DNA of 35,882 nucleotides from Paracoccaceae bacterium (GTDB lineage: Bacteria > Pseudomonadota > Alphaproteobacteria > Rhodobacterales > Rhodobacteraceae): positions 1 to 35,882 of the forward strand of contig JAPUEK010000099.1 in assembly GCA_027492585.1 (NCBI GenBank). The letters run 5' to 3'. Under the pieces are notes generated by a model. That model saw only the letters and a program-made list of their open reading frames with translations. It was not told where the DNA came from and made no database searches. Made by a program: the position numbers and the translations under genes. This document shows, in pieces, positions 1 through 7,553 of this stretch (its first letter is position 1; each line of letters opens with the position of its first letter).

Positions 1-5
1 CGGAA

Positions 6-75
6 CGCTCCGCGGGGGATATTTGAGAAGAGAAGAAAGCCCTTTCATCTTGCCTTAAATATCCCCGCCGGAGGC
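6..75. repeat. Head-to-head pair of AAATATCC intergenic elements
   Basis: Two copies of the dispersed intergenic element meet head to head. The core AAATATCC is at 57-64 on the plus strand and at 17-24 on the minus strand. The outer GGGGATATTT (15-24) and AAATATCCCC (57-66) form a perfect 10-bp inverted repeat around a pyrimidine/purine-rich loop. The plus copy reads CCTTTCATCTTGCCT before the core, as does the copy near 29350. The rest of 1-133 holds no gene that I can see. Confidence 0.75.
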
Positions 76-133
76 TTCGACATTTCCTCCGCGAAGGGGG
101 TGACAAGCTTGCGCGCCGCGCTAGATCCCGGCC

Positions 134-679
134 ATGGCCGAGGACGATCCCATAGCCACCTTGCTTTCCCGTTGCGCGGCGCAGGATCGCGCGGCGTTCC
201 GGTTGCTTTACGAGGCGGCCTCCGCGAAACTTTTCGGGGTCCTGATCCGTATGCTCGGGCAGAGAGCCGAGGCGGAGGATGCGTTGCAGGAGGTCTTCAC
301 CAGAATATGGCTGCGGGCCGGGCGGTATGAGGCTGCCAGGGGCCGCGGCATGACCTGGATGATCGCCATAGCCCGCAATCTGGCCATCGACCGTCTTCGC
401 GCGCGCCCCGAGCAGGCGGCCGCCGATGCGGAGGCGATGGACGCCATAGCCGACAGCGCCCCCCATGCCGAAGCGCGGCTCATCGCGGCGGGAGAGGCGC
501 GCCGGGTGACGGATTGTTTCGCCAGGCTGGAGCCGGACCGTGCGGCTGCGGTGCGGGGGGCCTATCTCTCCGGTCTCTCCTATGAGGCGCTTGCCCTGCG
601 CCATGGCGTCCCGCTCAACACGATGCGGACCTGGCTGCGGCGGAGCCTGTTGCGTCTGAAGGAGTGTCTGGAGGCATGA
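134..679 (+). CDS. ECF-family RNA polymerase sigma factor (SigK/RpoE-like)
   Basis: A 181-residue extracytoplasmic-function sigma factor that would direct RNA polymerase to a small stress regulon. The region 2 core lies at about residues 20-85 (EDALQEVFTRIW, then MTWMIAIARNLAIDRLR). Region 4 lies at about 125-180, with a helix-turn-helix reading LSYEALALRHGVPLNTMRTW. There is no region 3 or 1.1, as expected for ECF factors. The ATG at 134 is the first possible start because an in-frame TAG sits at 122-124. No good Shine-Dalgarno sequence precedes it, so the message may be leaderless or nearly so. Its TGA overlaps the ATG of the anti-sigma gene, so the two are probably translationally coupled. 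The partner type suggests the SigK-like branch; the exact ECF group is not assigned. Confidence 0.93.
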   Translation: MAEDDPIATLLSRCAAQDRAAFRLLYEAASAKLFGVLIRMLGQRAEAEDALQEVFTRIWLRAGRYEAARGRGMTWMIAIARNLAIDRLRARPEQAAADAEAMDAIADSAPHAEARLIAAGEARRVTDCFARLEPDRAAAVRGAYLSGLSYEALALRHGVPLNTMRTWLRRSLLRLKECLEA

Positions 680-1347
680 GCTCCGATCCGCCCCTTCTCC
701 CGCAGGACGAGCTGGAAGCCCTGGCCGGGGAATATGTGCTGGGCGTGCTCGACCTGCCGGACCGCCACGCGGCGGAGGAGCGTTTGCGCCGCGACCCCGC
801 CTTTGCCGCCCGCGTCGCCTTCTGGGAGGCGCGTTTCAGCAGTCTCGATGGCGGGTTCGCGCCCGTCGCCGCCCCCGATCTGCTGCCGGGGATCGAGGCA
901 CGGCTGTTCCCGGTTGCCCCGGCGGCGCGGGAGCGCCGGTTTGCCGGGGTCTGGTTTGCCGGGGTCTGGGGTGCGGCGCTCGGGGCCTTGGCGGTGGCGG
1001 GGGTGGCGGGCTTCTTCCTTCTGTTGCCGCCACGGCCCGATCTCGTGACCACCCTCGCCTCGGCCGATGCCGCCCTCACCTATCGGGCCGAGTTCGGCCA
1101 GGGTCATCTGCGCGTCACCCGAATGACCGGGGCGGCTGCCCCCGCGGGGCAGGTCCATGAGCTCTGGATCATCGAGCCGGGCGCGGCCCCGCAGTCGCTT
1201 GGTCTGCTCGGGGATGCCGCTTTCGCCATGGACCTGCCGATGCCGCCCAAAGGTTCGGTTCTGGCGGTTTCCATGGAGCCGGCGGGCGGCTCTCCCACCG
1301 GCGCGCCCACCGGGCCGGTGCTGATGACGGCGGCGGTCGGGGTCTAG
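676..1347 (+). CDS. RskA-family anti-sigma factor (membrane)
   Basis: A 223-residue anti-sigma factor predicted to hold the preceding ECF sigma factor at the inner membrane. The cytoplasmic N-terminus (about 1-90) has the usual EYVLGVLDLPDR and AFWEARF segments and no zinc-binding HxxxC motif. One membrane helix lies at about residues 96-118. The periplasmic part carries the RskA signature: HELWIIEPG, then LAVSMEPAGGSPTGAPTGPV near the end. I chose ATG 676, giving a 4-base ATGA overlap with the sigma gene, over the in-frame GTG at 664. AAGGAG at 659-664 can serve ATG 676. In the known mycobacterial system, proteolysis of RskA releases SigK; what triggers it here is unknown. Confidence 0.92.
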   Translation: MSSDPPLLPQDELEALAGEYVLGVLDLPDRHAAEERLRRDPAFAARVAFWEARFSSLDGGFAPVAAPDLLPGIEARLFPVAPAARERRFAGVWFAGVWGAALGALAVAGVAGFFLLLPPRPDLVTTLASADAALTYRAEFGQGHLRVTRMTGAAAPAGQVHELWIIEPGAAPQSLGLLGDAAFAMDLPMPPKGSVLAVSMEPAGGSPTGAPTGPVLMTAAVGV

Positions 1348-1378
1348 CCCCGCCCGGCGATGCCCCGTCACGAAAGCG

Positions 1379-1424
1379 TGAAAGTTCCCGGTCGCTGAAA
1401 CTTCCGCCCTGCCCCCTCCGTAGC
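1379..1424 (+). promoter_or_regulatory. Possible ECF promoter and direct repeat before the fasciclin gene
   Basis: TGAAAGTTCC (1379-1388) and TGAAACTTCC (1396-1405) form a 9/10 direct repeat with 17-bp periodicity. The second contains GAAAC at 1397-1401, followed after 17 bases by CGTA at 1419-1422. This fits the general ECF pattern of an AAC-type -35 and a CGT-type -10. It lies about 50 bases before the fasciclin start and just after a small CACG-AAAG-CGTG hairpin (1369-1380). Assignment to this sigma factor is inference. Confidence 0.35.
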
Positions 1425-1474
1425 TGCGGATGTGAGGCGGGACAGGCCCGCCCCGGAACCCACGGGAGACTTCC

Positions 1475-2017
1475 ATGAAACTTCGTCTTGCAACCGCCTT
1501 CGTCCTGCTGACCTCCGGCCTTGCCCATGCCGAAAACCCGATGGTCGGGGGTGCCGCGATGTTCGACACCAAGACCATCGTCGAGAATGCGATGAACTCC
1601 AGCGATCACACAACGCTCGTCGCCGCGGTGCAGGCCGCGGGTCTGGTGGAGACCCTGCAGGGCGCCGGTCCCTTCACCGTCTTCGCGCCGACGAACGAGG
1701 CCTTCGCCAAGCTGCCTGCCGGGACGGTGGACACGCTCCTGAAGCCGGAGAACAAGGAGAGCCTCGTCAAGATCCTGACCTGCCATGTCGTCGGCAAGGA
1801 GGTGATGGCCGAGGCGCTTGGCAGCATGATCATGGCCGATGGCGGCAAGCATCCGGTGGAAACGCTGGGCGGTTGCGTGCTTCAGGCCAGCAGCGAGGGC
1901 GGCATGATCAAGCTGACCGACGAGCAGGGCAATGTCGCCACGGTCACCATCGCCGATGTGAAGCAATCGAACGGCGTCATCCATGTCATCGACACGGTGA
2001 TGCTGCCGAAGATGTAA
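1475..2017 (+). CDS. Secreted fasciclin (FAS1) domain protein
   Basis: A 180-residue exported protein with a single FAS1 domain. Residues 1-20 are a signal peptide ending in the cleavage-like GLAHA. The FAS1 domain follows: the H1 box reads GPFTVFAPTNEAFAKLP and the H2 end reads NGVIHVIDTVMLP at the C-terminus. FAS1 domains act in adhesion or in binding extracellular ligands; the ligand here is unknown. GGGAG lies 6 bases or so before the ATG. In Mycobacterium tuberculosis the FAS1 proteins MPT70 and MPT83 are targets of SigK/RskA, and this gene follows the same pair of regulators. It is therefore the likely target of the sigma factor. Two cysteines (TCHV and GGCVL) could form a disulfide. 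Confidence 0.93.
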   Translation: MKLRLATAFVLLTSGLAHAENPMVGGAAMFDTKTIVENAMNSSDHTTLVAAVQAAGLVETLQGAGPFTVFAPTNEAFAKLPAGTVDTLLKPENKESLVKILTCHVVGKEVMAEALGSMIMADGGKHPVETLGGCVLQASSEGGMIKLTDEQGNVATVTIADVKQSNGVIHVIDTVMLPKM

Positions 2018-2113
2018 GCGGCGTTCCAAGGGCGGCGGGCAGGTCACCGCCCGCCGCCTGCGGTTCCTCAGGGGCCGGGCCTGTTCCCTTTCCCCACTCC
2101 GGCCCCTGATTCT

Positions 2114-2139
2114 TCCCTCCGGCCTCCCCCCCGGAGGGA
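2114..2139 (+). terminator. Hairpin after the fasciclin gene
   Basis: TCCCTCCGG (2114-2122) pairs with CCGGAGGGA (2131-2139) across an 8-base C-rich loop. It lies about 100 bases after the fasciclin stop and is not followed by a T-run. The rest of 2018-2209 shows no gene. Confidence 0.5.
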
Positions 2140-2209
2140 CCGCCCATCAAGCTGCACCGCCTGCCTGCCGGGGCTTTGCTTTTGCGGCGCGCCATGATTG
2201 GCTCCCCCC

Positions 2210-2779
2210 ATGCAGCCCGCGACCGAACGCCCCGTCCTTTTCTTCACCGCTTCCGCCCGGCCGGAGGGCAACACGCTGCGCCTTGCGCGCGCGGCGGCCA
2301 CGGGCCTGCCGGGAGAGGTGCCATGCGACTGGATCGACCTCGACCGGATTGACCTGCCGCCCTTCCGCGACCTGCGGCCCGCAGCGCCCCCGGAGCCGGA
2401 GGCGGCCCTTGGCCAATGCCTCTCTGCGATCCGGGCGGCGCGGGCCGTGGTTCTGGCGGCGCCGATCTACTGGTACGGCTTTCCCGCCCCCCTGCATCTG
2501 CTGCTGTCGCACTGGTCGGGATGGCTGGACACCGCCGCGCTCGGCTTTCTGGCGAGCCTGAAGGACAAGCCCCTGGCGCTGATCACCGCCCGCGCCGACC
2601 CCGACCCTTCGGTGCCGGAGACCGCCGAGGCGATCATCCGGCGCAGCGCGCTCTGGCTCGGGATGCAGTGGCACGGGGCGCTGCACGGGATCGGCGATGC
2701 GCCGGGCGATGTCGAAAGCACCCCCGCCTTCGGGCAGGCCGCCGATTTCCTGCGCCCGCTGGCTCAGGGGATTTCCTGA
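2210..2779 (+). CDS. Flavodoxin-fold NAD(P)H-dependent oxidoreductase
   Basis: A 189-residue protein of the flavodoxin-like FMN reductase/NAD(P)H dehydrogenase superfamily. After the first strand (PVLFFTASAR) comes the phosphate-binding type loop with GNTLRLARAA at about residues 17-27. The central segment VVLAAPIYWYGFPAPLHLLLS, near residue 85-105, is the usual flavin-edge APIYW/PLK-type motif of this family. Such enzymes pass electrons from NAD(P)H to quinones or other small acceptors through FMN; the substrate cannot be named. ATG 2210 has no clear ribosome binding site. The in-frame TTG at 2198 would add four residues. It stands alone between the fasciclin and von Willebrand genes. Confidence 0.8.
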   Translation: MQPATERPVLFFTASARPEGNTLRLARAAATGLPGEVPCDWIDLDRIDLPPFRDLRPAAPPEPEAALGQCLSAIRAARAVVLAAPIYWYGFPAPLHLLLSHWSGWLDTAALGFLASLKDKPLALITARADPDPSVPETAEAIIRRSALWLGMQWHGALHGIGDAPGDVESTPAFGQAADFLRPLAQGIS

Positions 2780-2841
2780 CCTTGCCAGAGACGGGGCCGC
2801 CGGATTAGCGTCTGCCAACCGATTTCCTCAGGGGTTTTCCG

Positions 2842-4506
2842 ATGGTCCGTCTTTTCCTGCGCGCATTGGCGCTTCTCTGCCTTCTGCCGTTTGCCGCCCA
2901 TGCCGAGGGGCGCTCGATCATCGTGCTCGATGCCTCCGGCTCGATGTGGGGGCAGATCGACGGGCGGCCGAAGCTCGACCTCGCGCGCGAGGCTCTGGCG
3001 GAGGTGGTGGGCAAGCTGCCGGCAGACAGCGAAGTGGGCCTCATGGCCTATGGCCACCGCGAAAAAGGCTCCTGCGCGGATATCGAACTGATCGTGCCGC
3101 CCGCCGTCGGCACCGGGCCGGAAATCATCGCCGCCGCCAACAAGCTGAATTTCCTCGGGAAAACTCCGCTGACCGAAGCCGTGCGCCAGGCGGCGGGGGA
3201 TCTGCGCTCCACCGAGGAGAAGGCCACGGTGATCCTGATCACCGACGGGATCGAGACCTGCGAGGCCGACCCCTGCGCGCTCGGGACCGAGCTGGAAAAG
3301 ACCGGGGTGGATTTCACCGCCCATGTGGTCGGCTTCGGGCTCAGCGACGAGGAAGGCAAGCAGGTCGCCTGTCTCGCCGAGAATACCGGAGGGCAGTATA
3401 TCCAGGCCAGCGACCTCGACAGCCTGACGCTGGCGCTCGAGACCACGGTGATCGTGCCGCCCGCGCCCGAACCCGCGCCGGAGCCGGCCCCCGCCCCGGA
3501 ACCGGCTGCCCCTGCGGCGCTTGAGATCAATTTCCAGCCGAGCGTCGTCATGGCCCCCGGCGTGCCGAAACCCGATGACAACACCGATGTCGCCTGGAAG
3601 CTCTATACCATCGGCGCCAATGGCGAGGCGGGCGAGCAGCTCTGGACCGAATACAACGACATGAAGACCAGGGTCGATCCGGGAACCTACCGGCTCGTGA
3701 CCAGCGTGGGCGATGTGACGGTGACGCAGGACGTGACCCTGACCGCCGATCAGCTTTCCACGCCCGAGATCGTGCTGAATGCCGCGCGGCTGATCCTGCG
3801 GCCGGTGGGCAGCGAGGGCGGGCCGGTTCTGGATCAGGCGAGCCTGAACATCACCGGCGCGAACAGGCTGGACAGCACCAACTACGGGGAGAGCCGTTTC
3901 TACGTTCCGGCGGGCGACATTACCGTGACCGGCAAGATGGGGGCGGCAGAGGCCACCGAGGCGCTGACCGTCACCGCCGGACAGGATCTGACCCGCGATA
4001 TCCTGATCGCCAGCGGGGTTGCCGGGATCGAGGGTTATTATGCCGAAGGTGTGCAGATGGACAGCGGCAACCATTCCATCACGGTGCTGGCCGCGAAGAA
4101 GAAGATCGACGGCAGCCAGCAGAGCTTCGGCACCGACTACGGCACCGGCAAGACTTTCACCCTGCCGCCGGGCGACTACATCGCACGGGTGGAAATCGGC
4201 TCGGCCAAGGGCGAATCGGCCTTTACCGTGAAGATCGGCGAAAGGGTCGATGTGCCGGTGATCCTCAATGCCGGGGTGCTTTACGTCAGCGCGCCGGGGG
4301 CGGTCTCGATCGAGGTGCTGGACGCCAGGAAAGACATCGACGGCAATGAAACCTCGCTCGATTTCCATTACGGGGAAGAAGTGACCTTCACCGCCGCCGC
4401 CGGGGACCTCGTGGTGCGCGCCGGTTGGGGCAATGAGGTCTTCACCGACGAGAAGGCCGTGGTGAAGGCCGGGGAGCGGACGGAAATCACGGTGAAGAAG
4501 CCCTGA
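2842..4506 (+). CDS. Exported von Willebrand factor A protein with four C-terminal repeats
   Basis: A 554-residue secreted or periplasmic protein. Residues 1-21 are a signal peptide (ending AAHA). The VWA domain follows at once. Its metal-ion-dependent adhesion site is intact: D30-A-S32-G-S34, a later threonine in TPLTEAV, and the ITDGIETC loop. Four cysteines in the VWA domain could form disulfides. A Pro/Glu/Ala linker (PEPAPEPAPAPEPAAP) lies at about residues 207-225. Then come about four beta-rich modules of 75-85 residues. Each has a shared pattern: a short strand, a dG.(q/e)..t.Y stretch, PG(D/T)Y or AGD, then aGe....v.l. The start is supported by AGGGG seven bases upstream. VWA domains bind protein ligands through a metal; the partner is not known. 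Confidence 0.88.
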   Translation: MVRLFLRALALLCLLPFAAHAEGRSIIVLDASGSMWGQIDGRPKLDLAREALAEVVGKLPADSEVGLMAYGHREKGSCADIELIVPPAVGTGPEIIAAANKLNFLGKTPLTEAVRQAAGDLRSTEEKATVILITDGIETCEADPCALGTELEKTGVDFTAHVVGFGLSDEEGKQVACLAENTGGQYIQASDLDSLTLALETTVIVPPAPEPAPEPAPAPEPAAPAALEINFQPSVVMAPGVPKPDDNTDVAWKLYTIGANGEAGEQLWTEYNDMKTRVDPGTYRLVTSVGDVTVTQDVTLTADQLSTPEIVLNAARLILRPVGSEGGPVLDQASLNITGANRLDSTNYGESRFYVPAGDITVTGKMGAAEATEALTVTAGQDLTRDILIASGVAGIEGYYAEGVQMDSGNHSITVLAAKKKIDGSQQSFGTDYGTGKTFTLPPGDYIARVEIGSAKGESAFTVKIGERVDVPVILNAGVLYVSAPGAVSIEVLDARKDIDGNETSLDFHYGEEVTFTAAAGDLVVRAGWGNEVFTDEKAVVKAGERTEITVKKP

Positions 4507-4523
4507 GCGGTCCTGCCGCGGCG

Positions 4524-4557
4524 CGGGGTCCCGGATCGGCGGCGATCCGCGACCCCG
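4524..4557 (+). terminator. Strong two-part hairpin after the VWA gene
   Basis: CGGGGTC (4524-4530) pairs with GACCCCG (4551-4557) and GGATCG (4533-4538) pairs with CGATCC (4543-4548). The two stems are separated by a 2-by-2 internal loop and capped by GCGG. It begins 18 bases after the VWA stop codon. No T-run follows. Confidence 0.65.
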
Positions 4558-4610
4558 GAGCCGCCGCAAGATCGGTGCAAATACCGCCGCGGGCTGCCCG
4601 ACAGCCCTCC

Positions 4611-4639
4611 TTGACGGCGGCGCGGGCTTGGCTTACCTG
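4611..4639 (+). promoter_or_regulatory. Sigma-70-type promoter of tRNA-Gly
   Basis: TTGACG (4611-4616), a 17-base spacer and TACCTG (4634-4639) end ten bases before the tRNA. The -35 is strong and the -10 is moderate. Position and spacing make it the likely tRNA promoter. Confidence 0.6.
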
Positions 4640-4648
4640 AGGGGCAAC

Positions 4649-4722
4649 GCGGGTGTAGCTCAATGGCAGAGCAGCAGCTTCCCAAGCTGAATACGAGGGT
4701 TCGATTCCCTTCACCCGCTCCA
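4649..4722 (+). tRNA. tRNA-Gly (anticodon CCC)
   Basis: A complete cloverleaf of 74 bases with an encoded CCA end. The acceptor stem GCGGGTG (4649-4655) pairs with CACCCGC (4712-4718). The D stem is GCTC/GAGC. The anticodon loop TTCCCAA (4679-4685) gives anticodon CCC at 4681-4683, which reads GGG glycine codons. The T arm GAGGGTTCGATTCCCTT is standard. The sequence is close to Escherichia coli glyU as I recall it. The first anticodon-stem pair (G4674-A4690) is a mismatch. A run of 11 C follows at 4730-4740. Confidence 0.97.
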
Positions 4723-4797
4723 ACCTCCTCCCCCCCCCCCTTTCCTCCGCAGGCGCCGCAGGCTAGGAAGCCGCATCGCAACAGGAGAGGCTTTCCC

Positions 4798-5151
4798 ATG
4801 AATACGGATATCAAACGGATCGGCACCGGCGCGCGGATGAGCGAGGCCGTGTCCTATAACGGCATCGTCTGGGTCGCCGGGCAAGTCGGCAATCCCGGCG
4901 ATTCGGTGGCGGATCAGACCCGCACCTGCCTCGCCGAAGTGGACCGCATCCTCGCTGCCGCCGGCACCGACAAGACCCGCATCCTCTCGGCCCAGATCTG
5001 GCTGGCCGACATCGCCACCTTCGGCGAGATGAACGGCGTCTGGGACCAGTGGGTGCCGCAGGGCCATACCCCGGCCCGCGCCACCGGCGAGGCGAAGCTT
5101 GCGACGCCGGATTACAAGGTCGAGGTCATCGTGACCGCCGCGCTGAAGTAA
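4798..5151 (+). CDS. RidA/YjgF/YER057c/UK114 family protein
   Basis: A 117-residue single-domain Rid protein. It carries RMSEAVSYNGIVWVAGQVG near the N-terminus and PARATGEAKLATPDYKVEVIVTA at the end. The arginine of the PAR motif is the residue that binds the substrate carboxylate in RidA. Family members hydrolyse reactive enamine/imine intermediates made by PLP enzymes. The RMSEAV N-terminal form resembles YoaB-type members rather than classical RidA, so the exact substrate is unclear. ATG 4798 is supported by AGGAGAGG at 4783-4790; longer readings would run into the tRNA. Three hairpins follow. Confidence 0.9.
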   Translation: MNTDIKRIGTGARMSEAVSYNGIVWVAGQVGNPGDSVADQTRTCLAEVDRILAAAGTDKTRILSAQIWLADIATFGEMNGVWDQWVPQGHTPARATGEAKLATPDYKVEVIVTAALK

Positions 5152-5156
5152 GGGCG

Positions 5157-5221
5157 GATTTCTTCAAAGAAATCTGCAAAATCCGTTCAACGGATCTGAA
5201 GGGGGGCTGTCTGCCCCCCTT
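5157..5221 (+). terminator. Three consecutive hairpins between ridA-family gene and pgi
   Basis: Right after the stop codon come GATTTCTT/AAGAAATC (5157-5174), ATCCGT-TCA-ACGGAT (5181-5195) and GGGGGGC-TGTCT-GCCCCCC (5201-5219) followed by TT. The last can end transcription from either side of this convergent gene pair. Confidence 0.75.
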
Positions 5222-5254
5222 GCCCGTTCCGGGCATCCCCCCGAGGATACTTCT
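5201..5254 (-). repeat. AAATATCC-type element with hairpin, minus orientation
   Basis: On the minus strand this reads AGTATCCTCGGGGGGA, a spacer, then the GGGGGGC/GCCCCCC hairpin. The copy at 35809-35882 has the same order and shares TATCCTCGGGGGGA exactly. It sits 20 bases beyond the pgi stop codon, in sense orientation for pgi. Confidence 0.65.
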
Positions 5255-5272
5255 GCACAGTGGATGGGCAGG

Positions 5273-6877
5273 TCAGGCTTTCAGATAGGCGACGAGGGCG
5301 GCGGTGGAGCCGTCCTTGCCCTCGGTGCCGGTCCTGCCTTCGAGGACGGGTTGCAGGGCGAGCGCCAGTTCCTTGCCAAGCTCCACCCCCCATTGGTCGA
5401 AGGAGTTGATACCGAGGATCACCCCTTCGACGAAGACCCGGTGCTCGTAGAGCGCAATGATCTGGCCGAGGGTGAAGGGCGTCAGTTTCGGATAGGCGAG
5501 CGTCGTCGTCGGGCGGTTGCCGGGGAAGACGCGGTGGCGGGCCTGGCGTTCCAGCTCGGCCCCCGTGGCGCCCTTTTTCGCCATGATCGCACGGGCTTCC
5601 TCAAGGCTGCGGCCGCGCAGGAGCGCCTCGGATTGTGCGAGGCAATTGGCGACGAGGAGGAGGTGCTGATGGGCGAGATCCGGCTCATGTCCTTCCCTGG
5701 CCACGAGGAATTCGCACGGCACCGGGCGGGTTCCCTGATGGATGAGCTGGTAGAAGGCGTGCTGGCCGTTGGTTCCCGGCTCCCCCCAGACCACCGGGCC
5801 GGAGTTCATCGTCAGCTCGGAGCCATCCACGGCGACGCGCTTGCCGTTGCTTTCCATCTCAAGCTGCTGGAGATAGGCAGGCAGGCGCGACAGCCGCTGA
5901 TCATAGGGCAGGACGGCGCGGGTGCCATGGCCGCAGATCTGGTTGTGCCAGATGCCGACGAGCGCCAGCAGCACGGGCAGGTTTTCGGCGAAGGGCGCCC
6001 AGAGGAAGCGTTCGTCCATGTCGCGGCCGCCGGCGAGGAAATCGTCGAAGGCGTCCGGCCCGATGGCGATCATCAGGGAAAGGCCGATCGGCCCCCAGAC
6101 GGAATAGCGGCCACCGACCCAATCCTCGAAACCGAACACCCGTTCGGAATCGATTCCATATGCCGAGGTCTTGTCGCCCGCCGTCGAGACGGCGGCGAAT
6201 TGCGCGGCCGGATTGGCGACCTTTGCCGCCATCCAGCGTTTGGCGCTGTCGGCATTGGTCATGGTCTCGATGGTGGTGAAGGTCTTGGAGGCGACGATCA
6301 CCAGCGTCGTCTCGGGGTTCAGGCCCGCAAGCGTATCGGCGATATGCGCGCCATCGACGTTGGAGACGAAATGCACCCGCGGCCCGTCATGCCAGGGGGC
6401 AAGGGCGAGGGTCGCCATGGCCGGGCCGAGATCGGAGCCGCCGATGCCGATGTTGACGACATCGGTGATCTTGCCGCCCTGCCCCGCGAAGGCGCCCGAG
6501 CGCACGGCATTGGCAAAGCGCGCGCAGGCGGCGCGGATGCGGCGGACCTCTGGCAGGACATCCTGACCGTCCACGAAGATCTTCTCGCCGTCGGGCGCGC
6601 GCAGCGCGGTGTGCAGGACGGCGCGACCTTCGGTATCGTTGATCTTGGCGCCCGCGAACATCGCGTCGCGCTTTGCCGCCACGCCGGCGGCTTCGGCGAG
6701 CGCGATCAGCAGGCGCAGCCCCTCGGCGTCGATATTGGTCTTGGAATAGTCAAAGAGCATCGCCCCGGCGCGGGCCGAAAAAGCCGCGGCGCGGGAGGGG
6801 TCCTCGAAAAGCGACAGGATGCGGCGGTCGGCCACCTTCGCATGGTGGGATTTCAGGGCGTTCCACTGGTCTTGCAT
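5273..6877 (-). CDS. pgi: Glucose-6-phosphate isomerase
   Basis: A 534-residue phosphoglucose isomerase interconverting glucose-6-phosphate and fructose-6-phosphate in the cytosol. The phosphate-binding signature [11 protein letters not shown] lies at about residues 144-154. [13 protein letters not shown] (254-266) is the first family signature. The catalytic glutamate lies in EMESNGKRV (E342), and the catalytic histidine in [15 protein letters not shown] (H373). The C-terminal [10 protein letters not shown] supplies the catalytic lysine. Length is typical. It is the last gene of zwf-pgl-pgi, four bases after pgl, so it is surely cotranscribed. In Rhodobacter-type metabolism this enzyme mainly runs toward glucose-6-phosphate, to feed the oxidative routes started by Zwf. 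Confidence 0.97.
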   Translation of the reverse strand: MQDQWNALKSHHAKVADRRILSLFEDPSRAAAFSARAGAMLFDYSKTNIDAEGLRLLIALAEAAGVAAKRDAMFAGAKINDTEGRAVLHTALRAPDGEKIFVDGQDVLPEVRRIRAACARFANAVRSGAFAGQGGKITDVVNIGIGGSDLGPAMATLALAPWHDGPRVHFVSNVDGAHIADTLAGLNPETTLVIVASKTFTTIETMTNADSAKRWMAAKVANPAAQFAAVSTAGDKTSAYGIDSERVFGFEDWVGGRYSVWGPIGLSLMIAIGPDAFDDFLAGGRDMDERFLWAPFAENLPVLLALVGIWHNQICGHGTRAVLPYDQRLSRLPAYLQQLEMESNGKRVAVDGSELTMNSGPVVWGEPGTNGQHAFYQLIHQGTRPVPCEFLVAREGHEPDLAHQHLLLVANCLAQSEALLRGRSLEEARAIMAKKGATGAELERQARHRVFPGNRPTTTLAYPKLTPFTLGQIIALYEHRVFVEGVILGINSFDQWGVELGKELALALQPVLEGRTGTEGKDGSTAALVAYLKA

Positions 6878-6881
6878 CGCG

Positions 6882-7553
6882 TCACTCCGCCCAATGCACG
6901 GTTGCGTTGTCGAGAACGGCGCGGATCGGCGCCTCGATCGGGGACAGGGTCATGGCGCGCTCAAGGGCGTCGCGCTTTTCCTGCCCGGTGATCAGCACAT
7001 GGATGTTGAAGGCAGCCTGCAAGGCCGGCGCGGTGATTGTCACGCGCGGCTCCCCCGCCGCTTCGGCGCGCATCGGCAAAAGTAGCGGCGCATCGGGGGC
7101 AAGCGCCTCGGCCAGCCGGTCGGCGCCGGGGAAGAGCGAGGCGGTGTGCATGTCCGTTCCCATGCCAAGGAGCAGCACCGAGATCGGCAGATGCGGACGC
7201 AGGCCATCGGACAGGGCCTCAAGCGCCGCCTCCGGGCTTTCGGCGGGCATGTAGAGCGGCACCAGACGCGCCTGGGCCGCCCTGCCCCGCACCAGCCGCT
7301 CGCGCAGCAGCCGGGTGTTGGAGCGCGGACTATCCTCCGGCACCCAGCGTTCGTCGTTGAGGAACACCGCCACCTGCGCCCAGTCGAGATCCACGCCCGA
7401 AAGCGTGTCGAATATCGGTCCCGGCGTCGTCCCCCCCGGCACGCAGAGCGAGGCGCGCCCCTCCCTCCGCAGGAAGTCGGCAAGCTGCCCGGTGATCAGG
7501 CTCGACACCTGCAGGAACATCAGATCCCGGTCGGGATAGGCTTCGAAGTTCAT
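6882..7553 (-). CDS. pgl: 6-phosphogluconolactonase (DevB/Pgl type)
   Basis: A 223-residue enzyme that hydrolyses 6-phosphogluconolactone to 6-phosphogluconate, the step after Zwf. Family motifs are present: [14 protein letters not shown] at about residues 38-51, FLNDERWVP at 64-72, [10 protein letters not shown], and [18 protein letters not shown]. The glycine common before the histidine in DGH is methionine here (DMH), a form also seen in alphaproteobacterial relatives as far as I recall, so I do not read it as a defect. Its ATG overlaps the zwf TGA by four bases, which points to translational coupling. Confidence 0.96.
   Translation of the reverse strand: MNFEAYPDRDLMFLQVSSLITGQLADFLRREGRASLCVPGGTTPGPIFDTLSGVDLDWAQVAVFLNDERWVPEDSPRSNTRLLRERLVRGRAAQARLVPLYMPAESPEAALEALSDGLRPHLPISVLLLGMGTDMHTASLFPGADRLAEALAPDAPLLLPMRAEAAGEPRVTITAPALQAAFNIHVLITGQEKRDALERAMTLSPIEAPIRAVLDNATVHWAE

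Noticed and set aside
4663-5151. Longer start for the RidA-family gene
   Set aside because: It would begin inside tRNA-Gly and read through the C11 tract; ATG 4798 has an AGGAGAGG site.
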